Assembly: GCF_905475465.1 (NCBI RefSeq)
Contig: NC_062245.1
Span: forward strand, 10,974,001-11,038,000
DNA length: 64,000 nucleotides
Direction of reading: 5' to 3'
From: Pieris napi
Taxonomy: Eukaryota; Arthropoda; Insecta; Lepidoptera; Pieridae
Numbering within the stretch: the first letter of the stretch is position 1; every line of letters starts with the position of its first letter. Below the pieces are notes generated by a model. That model made no database searches and was not told the origin of the DNA. It saw only the letters and a list, made by a program, of their open reading frames with translations. The position numbers and the translations under genes were made by a program. Below are positions 1 to 11,900 of the stretch, one piece after another.

Positions 1-1557
1 GCCAGATCCCAGGGCGAATCAAACCTAAGGAAGTTAGGTTCAAGGTCATTCTAACAATATAAAAAAAAAATGTATACATTATGTTTCCACAAAGTTATAG
101 CAATTTAATCTATGCTAGTGCTGTTGGGTCTAGAAAGACCTGCCACGCACCGGCGGAAATATCATTGGGGCGCATTTTGGCCCGCCGCCGCACCTGATGA
201 AATATTATTATTTTACTTGCCGCAGTGAACGTGTTAAGAAGTTTGGTCGCTCTGGCAGTGTACATTTACCTTTTTTATTATTTATTTTACAGAACAATAA
301 AATCTAAATCATAAGAAAACCACTGAGGTTTGTAAAACACTCTAATTAGACGGTACTTACGTAATTAAAGTATACGAGTAATTAGGAATTAAGAGACGAG
401 AGTTGTGTGTAACACCTAAATAAATCAAACCTTTAAATGTCTAATTATTATTTGCATACTCTTTGCTACGAAATATAATTGTTCCGCCCGTAATCGATCC
501 TAGCTGTTGAGCGACAAAGCTTGAATTATTCGTAAGAAAGGTTTTTCATAACGCTTACAGTAAGATGACATATCAGAAATAGGCTACTTACCATTACTCA
601 CTATTATATCACTATATTATACTATTATATTGTATTACTCACTATTATATTGTATTATATTACTTACTTACCATTAATCCTTCAAGCCAGTATTTAAAAG
701 AAAATACGCTGCGTGATTAACAAATGATGATTCTTTTGTTTCATGAAACATTGCAAATTGCAATAATTAAAAAAGGCTGATAATTTGTTATTTTTTTGGG
801 TTATTAAAATAATATATAAATACACCTTATGCACAGTCCAATAATATTGGTTGAATAAATTAAACTCGACTTGGAAAGTTGTTTCCATTTGCTTTATTTC
901 GGCGAAAGCCTGCATTTATTCCATTACTTATTCTTTCGTGTGTAATAATACATATATGTATATCTTTTGAATTTTATGTCATTTGTGTCAATTGTCACAC
1001 TAAATATCTACTGTTTTGTGTGAACTTGCGTGAAAATTAAAGTGTAATTTTTCAACTTTTCAACGATTATAGGTCGTAAGACTTATAGAACTTGTGGCTT
1101 AGTCAAAGATATGTAGTAACAGTTCAATACATTTATAACGAATCTGTTATTCTTATCGCATTTTGATGCCGTTTCGCGTTTGCCAACGTCAATACGTACG
1201 GCCTAAACAAATATAATTTAGTTGCCACGTGCTGGATGATTCAAACTTTTATCTAAAGATATTCCACGAAACTATGCTTTGATGAAAAACAGTCGGCAAA
1301 AGTGAATATTGTAATATATTGTATCAAACGAAACGATAACGCATTTTAACGCATCCTAGATATACTCAAATCAAATAGATTTAATATTGGCAAAGTACAA
1401 ATACATAGTTGCATAAGCTTTAAATACATTCAACTGAATGGACCATTTTAAGGAAGTTAAATACATGATTATTGGGGACACTTTCTTTAAGGACAAGTAT
1501 CTGTGTGTCATAACTCTAAAACAAAACATTTTATATACTGGAACTAAATGAGAAAAT
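1..1557. other. AT-rich sequence, no gene recognised
   Basis: No splice-bounded exon or recognisable repeat boundary was found. Bases 605-670 carry a short degenerate TATTATATTG repeat. The ORF at 694-915 has AT-rich composition without family resemblance. Confidence 0.4.
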
Positions 1558-2050
1558 TAGATGAAACTTCTTTAGGCTTATGAGGGTAAATTTTTTAGAG
1601 AAAGTCACGAAGATGTGCAGCGTTTTTATCGAAGAAAAGGGAGAGAGCGATTGAGACCGATACATAGGGTAGAAGGACTCCTTTCTCCGCAATTAGACTC
1701 GTGGTTGGTCCGTTGTGCGTACACCGAGACCGATACATATCAATATATGTAATTATTATTTTATTAAGTCACAAAATTACCATTTTTATAAGGGAACCAA
1801 GACTTTTTTCTAAGACCTATTGAGAGTTGGCTATTTTAGAAAATGTGGACATAAGTTAGCAATAATTATGATAATAATGTATTAGTTATATTACTTGGTA
1901 ATTGTTACCATATTAATGGTGGTATTTCTATATACATAACAATAACTAATTTTTGTTCTGGTTTTTAATTAGCCTTAGTATCATTCATTAATATAGAAAG
2001 ACTGGCAAGCTTAATTACTCTATAATTAATTTTCAAAGAAGTTTCACTTC
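1558..2050. mobile_element. MITE family A, copy 1
   Basis: About 493 bp with inverted ends: GATGAAACTTCTTTAGG on the left and AAAGAAGTTTCACTTC on the right. The internal block at 1614-1665 (GATGTGCAGCGTTTTTATCG and onward) recurs in inverse orientation in copy 2 at 14760-15258. Ends follow the pattern GAAGTnnnACTTC. Superfamily not assigned. Confidence 0.65.
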
Positions 2051-2567
2051 CGACATGTGTATTTTGTACGCACGCACTTTTTTATATAAACAACTGTAAT
2101 TGGTCATCGACTCTAGTCCAATCACACACGTGTTACGTAGCCCTATACCATGGAATCTGCATTTCGCATTTTATAAGAATTACACGTGCCTCACGTTGCA
2201 CGGTGTCAGCATTTTTTACTCCGTGGAACCTAATTCTTTTCATATTTTCTGCGCATTCAAATTCCTAACATCGGATTGATTCGCCGTAACATTTATTGAA
2301 ATTTTTAATTTAATTTAATTAGTTTAAACATTTGGTTTTTTATTCTAACCTTTGGCTGCGGCTTTCTTAATTCACGTGATACGATATATGCGTAACGTTT
2401 CGTATTCGTATCGATACATTCGTTTGATTGTTAATTGTCATCGTCACAATCATGGAACCATAATGGAAATAAAATTCAATATCGGTGCAGCAGCTACGAT
2501 CCTATACAAACTATGCTTTAATATATCATATTTAGCTATCTATATATACAAAAATAGAGATAAAAAG

Positions 2568-2835
2568 CAGTGTTGGCCTAGAGGCTTCAGCATGCGAATC
2601 TCCTGAGGTCGTAGGTTCGATCCCCGGCTGTTCACCAATGGACTGTCTTTCTATGTGCGCATTTAACATTTTCTCGAACGGTGCAGGAAAACATCATTAG
2701 GAAACCGACATGTCTTAGACCCAAAAAGACAACGGCGTGTCAGGTACTGGAGGCTGATTTGACTTGCCTATTAGATTTAAAAATGACCATGAAACGAATT
2801 CAGAAATCTGAGGCCAAGACCTAAATTATATATAT
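2568..2835 (+). mobile_element. tRNA-derived SINE (family 1), near full length
   Basis: The head CAGTGTTGGCCTAGAGGCTT and GGTTCGATCCCCGGC are Pol III A- and B-box-like. They are followed by the conserved body (ATGTGCGCATTTAACATT, GAGGCTGAT) and a tail ending near ACCTAAATTATATA. The A/B-box spacing is tRNA-like, but it is not a folded functional tRNA. Confidence 0.85.
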
Positions 2836-3584
2836 AAAATAATATAGTAAAGTATAAAATATAGAACTGTTATTAGGTAGTTCAAATTAAACTGTCTAGA
2901 CGAGACATAACCAATTAATTTTATAAATGTCTTTGTATTTCCTTGTTTTAGGCGATTAAATTTGATTAAAAAGAACGTCACCCACTGATTCGAGGTCATG
3001 CCCGCAGCATGTCATTACAATCTAAAATATATTATACCATCCTGCACTTCAGCCAAAAGCATCATACTCATCCTAAATCGCTAAGCCAAATGTAGTTCTA
3101 TGAAGGGGATAGCTCATAGGTATAAATAATATCTACCTTATGGTGTATTTTCTAAGATACCAAACATATAATTAGCTCGATTTTTAAGAATTTACGTAAG
3201 CAAATTGTAAATTTCGTTTTAGGGAGAGAAAAGAAAAAATAAACAAATTTAACCAATTACGTTAACACAACGCTTTTCTTTTACTGGCCATCTTGACAGT
3301 TTCAAAGTTTGTTTACGACTGATAATACACGATACGTGACAATGGTGCGTTTAGTAACTGAGACCAAAATTACCTACAGGCAATGTAAACTAAGAATAAT
3401 GGCACACGTGCTAATTTAATTAACAATAACCAAGGCGAGTCCTGTGTTATAAAGAGTGAATTATGAATGGGTTTGTGTTAAGCCAAACAAATTTTTCGTT
3501 ATAGAGACTTTTTCGTTTACACTGTATTTTGTTAGAGCCATCTCTCTTTGTTATAAATACCGTGGACCGCTCAACGCACCAATA

Positions 3585-3965
3585 CAACTCACCCAGCTCC
3601 ATATCAACCGTTTATCAACCATATGCGGACACCGCATAATTTATTACTTTGGTCACACAGGGGCGATGAGAATCTATAGAAGCTCATCGTGATTGGCAAC
3701 ACCGAAGGCAAAAGATCGCGTGGACGTTCTCCAACGAGATGGAATGATCAAGTCAAAGTTTCATCAACATCATAACTATGCACAGTTGTAAAGCGCAAGA
3801 CCGAAATTGTCGGAAGTGGATGAAAATTATTCACGCCAGATCTCACTTTACAGCTGACGACGATACTGAAACATGAGTAACCGACCCAGAGTGAGAGCGA
3901 GATCTCTCTATAGTTTACGACTACTATGAGTTCAAGAAAGTCGAAAGGCAACACGGTATTGCAAA
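3585..3965 (+). mobile_element. LINE reverse-transcriptase C-terminal fragment, decayed
   Basis: Broken frames spell GHRIIYYFGHTGAM, then GNTEGKRSRGRSPTRWNDQ. These resemble the C-terminal tail of insect non-LTR retrotransposon ORF2. Stops and frame changes show it is dead. Confidence 0.6.
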
Positions 3966-4394
3966 GGTGGTACATTAAAAAACATACATAATCTAGCGGG
4001 TAACCAATACGATTTCCAAAACACGTTAATTTAAAAAAGCAATAAAATACGTTTACTTGGTTTTGGCAAATTAAAGTTGCGTTTCATAACGCTTACGAAT
4101 TTAGAGGTAATAAAATGTGCACAACGATGAAACTTTCAGGGCCGTACTTAAGACAATGTTGTGAGCGGAAAATTACGAGTATCAACCTAAATATAATGTC
4201 ACATGGCACGTGTTTTGTTGAAATCCTTTACAATGTTTGCGTGTTATTTACTTATTATACGTTCAAAATTGAACAATCCACGCTTATAGTCTTCGCTTGC
4301 TTACAATATTGGATACTTATGCCGTTAAAAGCGTTCATATGTTAAAAACCTGAGGCAATATCGGGGAAGTGGTGGGGTCTAGATCGCCTCGTGT

Positions 4395-4605
4395 GTAGGA
4401 AAATAATCTAATTTATGCTATTTATGAGTATGCTTTGGCCGTCCCAAGCAAACCTGGCGGTGTACAGTCGCAGACGAGGCAAAGAGAGCCGGAAAGACTT
4501 GGAGCGAGGTAAAATACGAGGCTCAAGACCGAACACGATGGAGACTCACTGTGGACGTCCTCTGCCCCATCAAGGGGTTATAGGACATTAAGTAAGTAAG
4601 TAATG
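4395..4605 (+). mobile_element. LINE ORF2 3' end fragment
   Basis: A frame reads VKYEAQDRTRWRLTVDVLCP followed by an AAGTAAGTAAGTAA tail, the usual LINE ORF2 end plus short-repeat tail. A related piece lies inverted at 26745-26905. Confidence 0.6.
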
Positions 4606-5410
4606 AGTATGCTACTGCTGATTTTTTCCCCACCACATTGTCCCGATATCGCCACTAATTTTAGGGCCGTGTGTAGACGCCATGAAAGAAGTTGCTTCTT
4701 TACTTATTCGGTATTTTCGATTAATAGGTCTGGATATCCATAGTAATTTTCCTTTAGTTTTTTTTTATCTCATCGTGTTTATGTTTGCCTATCTTGCATT
4801 TTATTTTTCTTGTACCAATGTATCAGTATGCCAAGTGTTGGCAAGCTTTTTATATAAATAAATAACTAATTTTGAAAACTAGTGTACACAGATAACGAAA
4901 TTTAAGAAGTGACGGTAGGTACGACTGTACGTGCTACAATGCATGATGCGTCTTGTAAGTTTATAATAAGTTATTAGGTATAATCTGTGCCTAACACATT
5001 ACAGGTGACACTTTTGAATTCTAATACTTTACGTTATTTTAAATGAAATGTGGCTAAGCATAGAAACAATCTATTGAGACAGTCGAGATTCGATTGGATT
5101 GTGAAATTGTATCACTACTTAACACTGCTTTATATTTTATAGAATCAATATATCTTTGATGGTTACCGTAATATCAGAAATTGATTCTAAAATAGGGAGA
5201 TTTACAAACAATTTGCATGTGGATCTATCATACTGAAAGCAAACACAGATTGCAACAGCTGCGCCCCCGCATTTGAATTACCAAACATTTTGACACGCGT
5301 GATTTACAACTCACTAGCAAACAATCAATTCTAAATGAAACTCATTGCGTAGTAAATTGTCAATTAGGTTAAATAAGGTTGGAAATAACTGTTTGTTAGT
5401 AAAACAAAAT

Positions 5411-5690
5411 AACCAGTGGCACTACAACCTTTTTAGGTTTCTCAGATTTCTCCATATGTTTCATGATCATTTGTCAGTCTAATAGGCAAGTAGGTGATCA
5501 GCCTCCTGTGCTTAGTGCACGCCCGCGCCGTCGACTAAGGATCTAAGGCATAGCGGTTTCCTCACGATGATTTCCTTGAGTGTTATATGCTCTCATAGAC
5601 AGAAAGTCCATAGGTACACAGCCGGGATTCGAACCTACGACCTCAAAGATGAGATTCGCGCTCTGAAGCCGAAACACTGCTCGGATAAAG
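5411..5690 (-). mobile_element. SINE family 1, minus strand
   Basis: Reverse complement of the SINE consensus: tail first (AGTGGCACTACAACCTTTTT), then GATCAGCCTCCTGTGC and GGGATTCGAACCTACGACC (B box). It is diverged, and a second copy follows directly. Confidence 0.8.
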
Positions 5691-5866
5691 TGCTATCTAA
5701 TAGGCAAGTGATCAGCCTTCTGTGCCACATACGCCGTCGAATTTTCGGGTCTAAGCAGAGTTTCCTCACGATGTTTTCCTTCACCGTTCGAGCGAATGTT
5801 AAATGCGCACATAGAAAGTCAAGGATGAGAGCCGCACGCTGAAGCCACTAGGCCAACTTTGCTCTC
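5691..5866 (-). mobile_element. SINE family 1, second adjoining copy, minus strand, tail missing
   Basis: Starts at TCTAATAGGCAAGTGATCAG and runs to the head GAAGCCACTAGGCCAAC. It lacks the tail and part of the B-box region. It is head-to-tail with the previous copy, giving a partial SINE dimer. Confidence 0.75.
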
Positions 5867-6414
5867 ATTTTTGTTAGTACCGTTACCGTAACGTTATTTA
5901 GGTTCTAGTGTCCTAGTGCACACACATCTCATACTCAGTAAACACGTCGTGACATATCCTTAAGAGCCAGCAAAACGTGTAAGCCTGGCCTTGCAGGTGT
6001 CGTTTGTCTTTTATCCCATAAAATATTCAAACCTATGACGTAAGATAATTTAAATTTCACGTTTTGTTCAAGCTTAAGGTGCCAATTACCGTACTTTATT
6101 ATCTATTCCGACATTATCTCGTAAACTGTCCACATTAGCGCCGCTGTTTGGAATGGCAAATATAATACAGCTACAAAACTCGTCCCGGTTCGGTAAAGTG
6201 TATTAATAATTTTAAGATGTTGTTCGTACAAATGTTAGCATCACATTTTTGGATAGACAAGACTCGCAGTGTTATCTGAACGCAGCACTGTCTTCCATTT
6301 TGAATACCAAACAAATTTGGCGAAGTCATTTATGTAGGTTATAGAATAGCTGAAACTCAAACTCATTTTGAGTTTAAGCAACTTTACTTTAAGCATATAG
6401 TTAACTAAATACAG

Positions 6415-6545
6415 TTATGAACTTCAACAGAAAAGATGTTAAATTGATTCTAAATTTACATTTACTACCAGTTCGCAAGTCAAGGGCGTAAAGCGGGCAA
6501 GAAACTTTGCGCCACTTTTAATCGCCAAGTTTTCAATTTAAATAT
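6415..6545 (-). mobile_element. LINE 3' tail (GAGTTTGAG-tailed family)
   Basis: Reverse complement matches the tail seen at 14090-14255, 22495-22655, 40238-40415 and 46995-47180: GGCGATTAAAAGTGGCG, then CGCCCTTGACTTGCGAACTG and TAAATGTAAATTTAGAATC. Confidence 0.75.
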
Positions 6546-7534
6546 CTATAGTACACAAGGCTGATCAGCTACTTACTAATCAATTAGAATTTATTTAACA
6601 CTTTCCTTTAAGGTATAACACACTCATAAAAATGAAAAGGGCGACCTTATCGATTATTATCGTTTGTTTTTATTAAAACAATCCTAATAAGGAAATATTA
6701 GGAGTAGGTATGTTGTTAACTAAGTCGCAACCCTTATAACGGTCCGCATGGGCGGTGGTAAGTGATCGCTATGATCCTTCTATGTGCCTCAAAAATACGA
6801 ATTTATACGTATAATGTTCATAATGGAAATGAACACGCTATCTTAAGAACTAAGAAAAAATTCTAAACAACGTCTGTGCTTAATTACACTCGTCATAACA
6901 AAGGCGTTTGTAATACATTTAACGTAAAGTGTTCAAACCTTTGAACGTGGCGCAGACAAAACAGTCATTACTAGCCAAAATATGTTTATTTACTATCTTA
7001 AGAATTATCGGAAAATTGTTTGCACAGTTAAAAGCTATTAGCTAGAGGAATATTAGTGGAACAGACGGAGCAACATTGTTCGAATTACGCAACAAATTTG
7101 TGACGTAAATCTTGAAAATGCATTTTTCATTCAATCCTTTTTTATGTGCGCTACACTTTTGCTCTATGTTCTTGCAAGACATAAAAAATCGTATCTATTA
7201 TATTGATATTATAGATAATAATACCTAACCATATAAATGAAAGGAATTTTATTATTCTCATAGGATTTGTTTTTCCGTGTGTTTTCGTTATATAAGGAAT
7301 TCATGAACTTAACACACTTTTTCCACAAAGCGATTTTCATTTGTTTTTCCTAAAACAAGTCTGAAATTTATAATAAAATAAATATTTTTTTATAATATTA
7401 GCAGTGTCTCCTCTCTTGTTCATTTGGTCGTGTTAACATCGCCTACCTCGAACTGGACTACCCGAAACAATAGCACTTTTCAATTCAAAACAGCAGTTTC
7501 AAAGTTTTTTTATATAAAAGCAGGCAAACAGGCA

Positions 7535-7605
7535 GGGCGCTGATGTTAAGTGATACTGCCACCCATGGACACTCACATTGCCAGAAGGCTCGCAATTGCG
7601 TTGCC
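7535..7605 (-). mobile_element. FLKGRQRT-type retroelement fragment
   Basis: Short piece of a repeat also at 14585-14720, 29050-29160, 38035-38160, 54602-54735, 58740-58930 and 61140-61345. The shared core is GATGTTAAGTGATACYGCC and GGCTCGCAARTGCGTTGCCG. Confidence 0.65.
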
Positions 7606-8841
7606 GGCCTCCATATATATTGTTTAGCACGCTTTAAACAAACTCGTCATATTAATAGATATATATATTAATTAGATCGGTTTATATCTGACAAATTTAA
7701 CTCCTTTACTATGGAGACAACTATGGCTGACTAGCAATTATAAAAATTAATTATTATAACTCTGATGTGTATTGTTGGCTTTTAATGAAATTAGTAGTAA
7801 AGTTGAAAAATAAATCGAAGTTAACCAAAGTCAATATTAGGGATGTGAAAAAAAGGCAATTTATACAATAACTTTATTTACATTTTTCACAGCATTTACA
7901 ACCTCATAGTTCGATATTATTAACATTAAATAGGGTACTACGCAGATAATAATAAGTAGTAGATTTTGTAGATGTAAAAATAAAAAGAACAGCCTCTTTA
8001 TTTGGTAACACAGAGTACAAAAAAATGCGACCTCGCGATTCTCACTTGTTTTTCTTATTGTGGCCAGTATACGCGCACAAATAAAACCTTTTTGATGAAA
8101 ACAAAATTATAAAATCAGAGTATGTACGGCCTGATACTCTTTTTTAATAAATACAACAAATTTTATTTTATTTTTACACTCAGTGCTATATTTCAAGCGT
8201 ATTGAAAAACGTTAACAAAAAAAAATAACCTAAGGCACAAAATACAGATAGCAGACGAAAATTTATAATCTTACTATAAAATAAGTATTATATTAGCGGC
8301 TCTAGTCATAAAGAAATAATCAATATGATTAATCTTTAATCTAAAGCACTATTCTGTCTCTTTCTGTCAACTGTTTACGCAGTGATGAAAAGGGACACTT
8401 GGAGCTTTTATGAATCATTAAAAAATGACTTTTTGTATGAGCTTGCCTTATAAGGAAGTGTTTATTTATATTCATATAATTTATTAACATTTTTGTGTAG
8501 AAGGTATACAAAAATACCGGTAGTCAATATGGCACCGCTCCTGGAATAGAAAAATAATCATTATTGGTTAGGAATACTTAGCTTAGCACTACGCGATAGT
8601 GGCTACCACGATTCTGTGTTCGTGGGTTCAAACTGTAATTACGAAGGTGAAAATCCTGAGAGCACCGGCATTTCGTGTCAGGCATACTTGTCAAAAGAAA
8701 AATGCATATGAAGCAAGGGTCTTATATGATTGTGGCGCTACTATCTATATTTCAATAAAATTATTGTTTAAAAATTCCATGTATATTATTATTATTATTA
8801 TGTCCATCATTGGCCCATAAATCGTACTAGCATATTTGTAA

Positions 8842-8995
8842 TTAATAATCCACTATTAGGACAACTGTCACTATACCATAAATAAAGAGTACAAACCATA
8901 GAGCCATTCGTCCGGCCTTCGAGTGTCTAATTGGATTGTAGCGGGTCACTTTATAGTCTGTATTATTCTTGAATTGTCTCAGAATTCTATCCAAG
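8842..8995 (-). CDS. PNLDC1 (Trimmer): Trimmer exon 10 (tail anchor and stop)
   Basis: The acceptor ATTTTAG is followed by CTTGGATAG; entry is in phase 2 and the stop TAA is at 8844-8842. Encodes residues 488-538: a basic stretch (YKVTRYNPIRHSKAGR), then MALWFVLFIYGIVTVVLIV and DY. This is a tail-anchor layout consistent with outer mitochondrial membrane placement. No clear AATAAA was found close downstream. Confidence 0.9.
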
Positions 8996-11900
8996 CTAAA
9001 ATTAATAATATCTGTTAATGTGACGGCTATATATCAAAATGCATGTATCTATACAATTTCCCTATCTACTATAGCATATAATACTGTTGTAGACAAACAT
9101 AAGGAAGACATTCAAAATTAATGGTCACTTACGTATACTGCGAGTTTGTCGCTACGAGCGCGGCGCGCGCGTCACACAGTTTTACGTCTACAGAGCCGTA
9201 GGCCGCCAGCGATGACGCCACCTTTTAATTGGACATTAAACATTTATATTTATTTTTATGTACATCATAAAAATTTCGATCAGTTTTATTATTATGTAAT
9301 TGTATTGAGAAAGGAATTTTTAGGCGGAACAATAGAATTTCTCATAAATAGATTATGGGAAATGATAGATGTGAACAATTTCTTTCTAAGTGCGCATTTA
9401 ACATTCGCTCGAACGGTGAAAACATCGTGAGGAAACCGGCTTGTCTTAGATCTAAAAAGTCGACGAGTGTCAGGCGGCGGCTGATCATATCACCAACTCG
9501 CCTATAAGAATGACAAATGATCATGAAACAGATACAGAATCCTCAGACCTAGAAAGGTTGTAGCGCCACTGATTTTTATAAATATATTAAGTTGTTTTAT
9601 TCAGTATATAGTAAAAATATCTACCTTCTATAATTTATCAATAGCGTATCTATTACTAGATTAGATATTTTTGTAAAATGCCATGTTTTTATATTAAATT
9701 AATTGCCTACACGCGAATCTCTATCAATTTTAGTTTAAAAAAATGTGTCAATAAACGTAGAACTTGTTTGGGGAGAAAAGGTTCCCTTAAAATTAAAACT
9801 CTATAAAATTTATATACCTTTTTAAACACGGTTCACGGTCGTGACTCGTGATAGATAAATGTTACGTACGTCACAGTTTTTGTGCCAACTTTAGAAAGAT
9901 ATTCAGAGCACCCTGAAAGACATTTAAGAATTATATTGTCTTTGTTCGATAGAGGTCGCCAGTGTCGTAATGCCATTTTAGTGTTCCGCGATTATCGCAG
10001 ACAGCTGCTACGACATTCTATTTATAATATAACCTTAAATCAACCTTGACAAAGGCATGAAAAATTACTTCATTTAAAATACGCGAGCGGCGTTTTGAAG
10101 TCATTCCACGGCGAAAATAAAGATTTTCCTAGTGACACATGGGCATTATCAAGCTTTTTAAACTGGCGTCGGGTATTCGTGTGGGCTGCATGTGTGTGTT
10201 GGATTTACGCCAAATGTCAACCGCACACACGATAAGCTCGCGATGTCAAATGGAAGGAAATAACGATGCTCATTACTATGAAGGTAGATGAGCTAAATTA
10301 GATCGCTTGAGAATTTAAAAATATTTATGTATTTTAATACGTAAAGTAAAAACACATTTTTTATTATATTGTGGGTTTTAATATTTGCATATAGATTTTT
10401 TATGAAACAATAATACACAATATCTGCTTAGATTTAATATAAAAATTGATGATTTTTAAATCGACTTACGAAAAAAGATAATAAAATAATTGAGTATGTT
10501 TGAATGATTTTGAGTGAAATAACAAAATGGCAAGAACGATTTCGATATATCTCGTATCTTTATTTTCTCTAAAACCGTGTTTTATATAAAAATATTACGT
10601 CCATGTTTCACGCCACGTAAAGGCACAAAATAATGACTGCCTCATTAAGAACGGTAAACCGATTGGTTACAAATAAAATCTATTAGCTATGGAAATTTCC
10701 GTGGTTTAATAATTTGTGTTTAAAAGCACACTATTCTAACATTGACTATAGGAAAGGAGCATAAACGAAAAATGTTGTAAAAATTATTTTCACTTGAGAG
10801 CTTGCCCTCAATTTTTTTTATGATGTCCAACTCTTTGAATAACGCGCTAAAAAAGTGGCGCAACAAGCGTTTAGGTCTAGGCCTCAGATTTGTGTATCTG
10901 TTTCGTAATAAAATATTTTCTCTAATAGACAAGTAGGTGATCAGCCTTCTGTGCCTGACACACACCGTCGACTTTTTGGATCTAAGGCATACCGGTTTCC
11001 TCACGATGATTTCCGCCATCGTACGAGCAAGCAATGCTCTCATAGACAGAAAGTCCATTGGTACACAGCCGTGATTAAAACCTACGACCTCAAGGATGAG
11101 ATTCGGACGCTGAAGCCGAAACACTACTCGGATAGCTAACCACCTCCTAAAGACACCTGGAACCGTTAGGGCGTACGGGTATGTTGCCAGCCTTTGAGAA
11201 CGCTTTTTTTTAACGTTCCCTGAATCGTATTGGTTCAGAAATACCTTCTGGTATTTGGCAGCTGTACGACCGACAGCTGGTTCCACAAAAAGGTGGTGCG
11301 TAAAAACCGCTGTGTTGTGGTTACCGCGCTATGGTATGACTTAATCTAAGACTAATAAAGCGATTATATTAAAGTCACATCAGTGGACCAATTGTCTCAT
11401 CATTGTTTTTGAAATAAGCCCAGAACTTACGCGGTCTTTTTTAAGCATAACTCCAAATTGATGTGTATAATTCAGAGTCAAGATATATCAAATAAAAATT
11501 ATTCGTAGTGGTAAATGTGTACGCTTATGAACGTCAATATCTAAAAAGACTACAGCTTAATACGAGTCCCATATATATCAACTTATCTGATACACACAGA
11601 AATAAATATTCCATAGGGACAGAAGTATGTAAAAATAATAATATACATCAAAATTTTACTGTCCCTTGGAGAGGGAGATGCTTTTAGCGACTGCTCCATT
11701 AACACGTGATGATGAAATCGTAAATGGCAATGATGGGTTTACAGCCCCTTTAGAAACATCGTTAGAGAATCAGTTACAGCTAAAAAGAAGAAGAATTGTC
11801 TTTAAAAGCACTCCCTAGTGGAACGCCAGGCTGTACTTATATTATTTATACATCAAGTTACGACCGAATGAACGCACAGCTAGTTAATAAGGAAGATGTA

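Larger units (their letters stand above)
5870..8841. other. Trimmer downstream flank: AT-rich with repeat fragments
   Basis: Contains a LINE 3' tail in minus orientation (about 6415-6545), a fragment of the FLKGRQRT repeat (about 7535-7605, minus) and an ATT microsatellite near 8785-8800. No exon was identified. Confidence 0.45.

Noticed and set aside
10140..10262. Possible coding exon with frame FLPFDIASLSCVRLTFG
   Set aside because: No matching splice phase, no family resemblance, and Trimmer exons 8 and 9 already join in phase without it.
10720..11286. 188-codon minus-strand open frame as a gene
   Set aside because: It runs through a SINE and an adjoining retroelement fragment that recur elsewhere in the window.
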